From: Bifidobacterium choladohabitans
Lineage (GTDB): Bacteria > Actinomycetota > Actinomycetes > Actinomycetales > Bifidobacteriaceae
DNA: 64,000 nt
Reading direction: 5' to 3'
Assembly: GCF_016102005.1 (NCBI RefSeq)
Contig: NZ_JACFPL010000001.1
Location: forward strand, 62,001-126,000
A program made the position numbers and the translations under genes. The notes beneath the pieces were generated by a model. That model ran no database searches. It saw nothing but the letters and a program-made list of their open reading frames with translations, and was not told the origin of the DNA. The first letter of the stretch is position 1, and each line of letters starts with the position of its first letter. Below are positions 63,666 through 64,000 of the stretch, in pieces.

Positions 63666-63672
63666 GCCCTCT

Positions 63673-64000
63673 ATGAGCATGCCCAATTCTCATTCACATA
63701 CCACTACAAACAAGGACACGCGCTTCAACGATGTCCACTCCACAGGTGCAGGCGGTTCAGGACGCTGGTCGACCAAGCGAATCGCGGTCTACGCGCTTTT
63801 CGTAGCCCTGGCCATGGTTCTGAGCTTCTTCTCCTTCCCGATCTTTCCTGCCGCCCCTTGGCTCAAATACGACCCTTCAGGCATCGTCGTGCTGGTTTGC
63901 GGCTTCGCCTTCGGACCGGCGGCTGCAGCCATCATCTCCATCCTGGGATTCGTACCGCACCTGTTCACCAACCCGTTCGGCGCCCTGATCTCGATGATTG
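63673..64000 (+). CDS. ribU: Riboflavin ECF transporter S component, cut by the window edge
   Basis: 109 residues of the N-terminus are visible. A polar, His/Thr-rich 35-residue tail is followed by membrane helices with VYALFVALAMVLSFFSFPIF and LKYDPSGIVVLVCGFAFGP, the RibU pattern. It imports riboflavin with an ECF energising module. Control is by the FMN riboswitch directly upstream. ATG start with gagg site. Confidence 0.92.
   Translation, partial: MSMPNSHSHTTTNKDTRFNDVHSTGAGGSGRWSTKRIAVYALFVALAMVLSFFSFPIFPAAPWLKYDPSGIVVLVCGFAFGPAAAAIISILGFVPHLFTNPFGALISMI

Overview
The window comes from a high-GC Gram-positive genome, almost certainly a Bifidobacterium. The evidence is the contiguous argCJBDFRGH cluster, the argR-argG linkage, the long NAD-dependent DNA ligase, DUF3043 and DUF4191 membrane proteins, a single-chain ECF ATPase-ATPase-permease and a polyphosphate glucokinase. 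A complete Fe/Mn superoxide dismutase is unusual for bifidobacteria and points to the oxygen-tolerant B. asteroides group of insect guts. This is inference from gene content; no database was searched.

Layout. 1-4.4 kb: a heterodimeric ABC exporter (one half cut by the window edge) divergent from an AraC-type regulator. 4.4-12.0 kb: an accessory region. An AT-rich gene with an R-x6-H HEPN-like motif lies outside a decayed element of about 5.2 kb. That element is bounded by a 32-bp direct repeat of the 3' half of tRNA-Arg(ACG). It holds a broken tyrosine integrase, broken major capsid and replication-type genes, two small overlapping phage-like genes, and an intact DUF4145 (HEPN-fold) gene. 12.2-18.9 kb: housekeeping genes (tlyA, HAD phosphatase, an Arg/Gly/Asp-rich TPR protein, tyrS, an SGNH hydrolase). 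19.0-27.9 kb: the complete arginine biosynthesis operon, all on the minus strand, with paired ARG boxes in front of argC. 28-35 kb: a PfpI-like protein, a DUF4190 protein, pheST, a SpoU methyltransferase and sodA. 35.1-38.5 kb: a TPP-riboswitch-controlled YkoE-type ECF transporter. 38.5-47.4 kb: M20 dipeptidase, DUF3043, lpdA, DUF4191, glnA, an MFS carrier and an Mrp ATPase. 47.5-55.8 kb: ligA, a 1,150-residue TPR protein and a divergent polytopic membrane protein that share overlapping -10 elements. 55.8-63.4 kb: a GH3 beta-glucosidase with an MFS carrier, an aminotransferase, polyphosphate glucokinase, a nitroreductase and a histidine phosphatase. 63.5 kb to the end: an FMN riboswitch and the start of ribU.

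The arginine operon runs from acetylglutamate to arginine and includes its own repressor. Both vitamin uptake loci are riboswitch-controlled. Beta-glucosidase and polyphosphate glucokinase could together feed glucose 6-phosphate to central metabolism. The most intriguing part is the tRNA-Arg island, where phage functions have decayed but two different HEPN-type genes in or beside it remain open.
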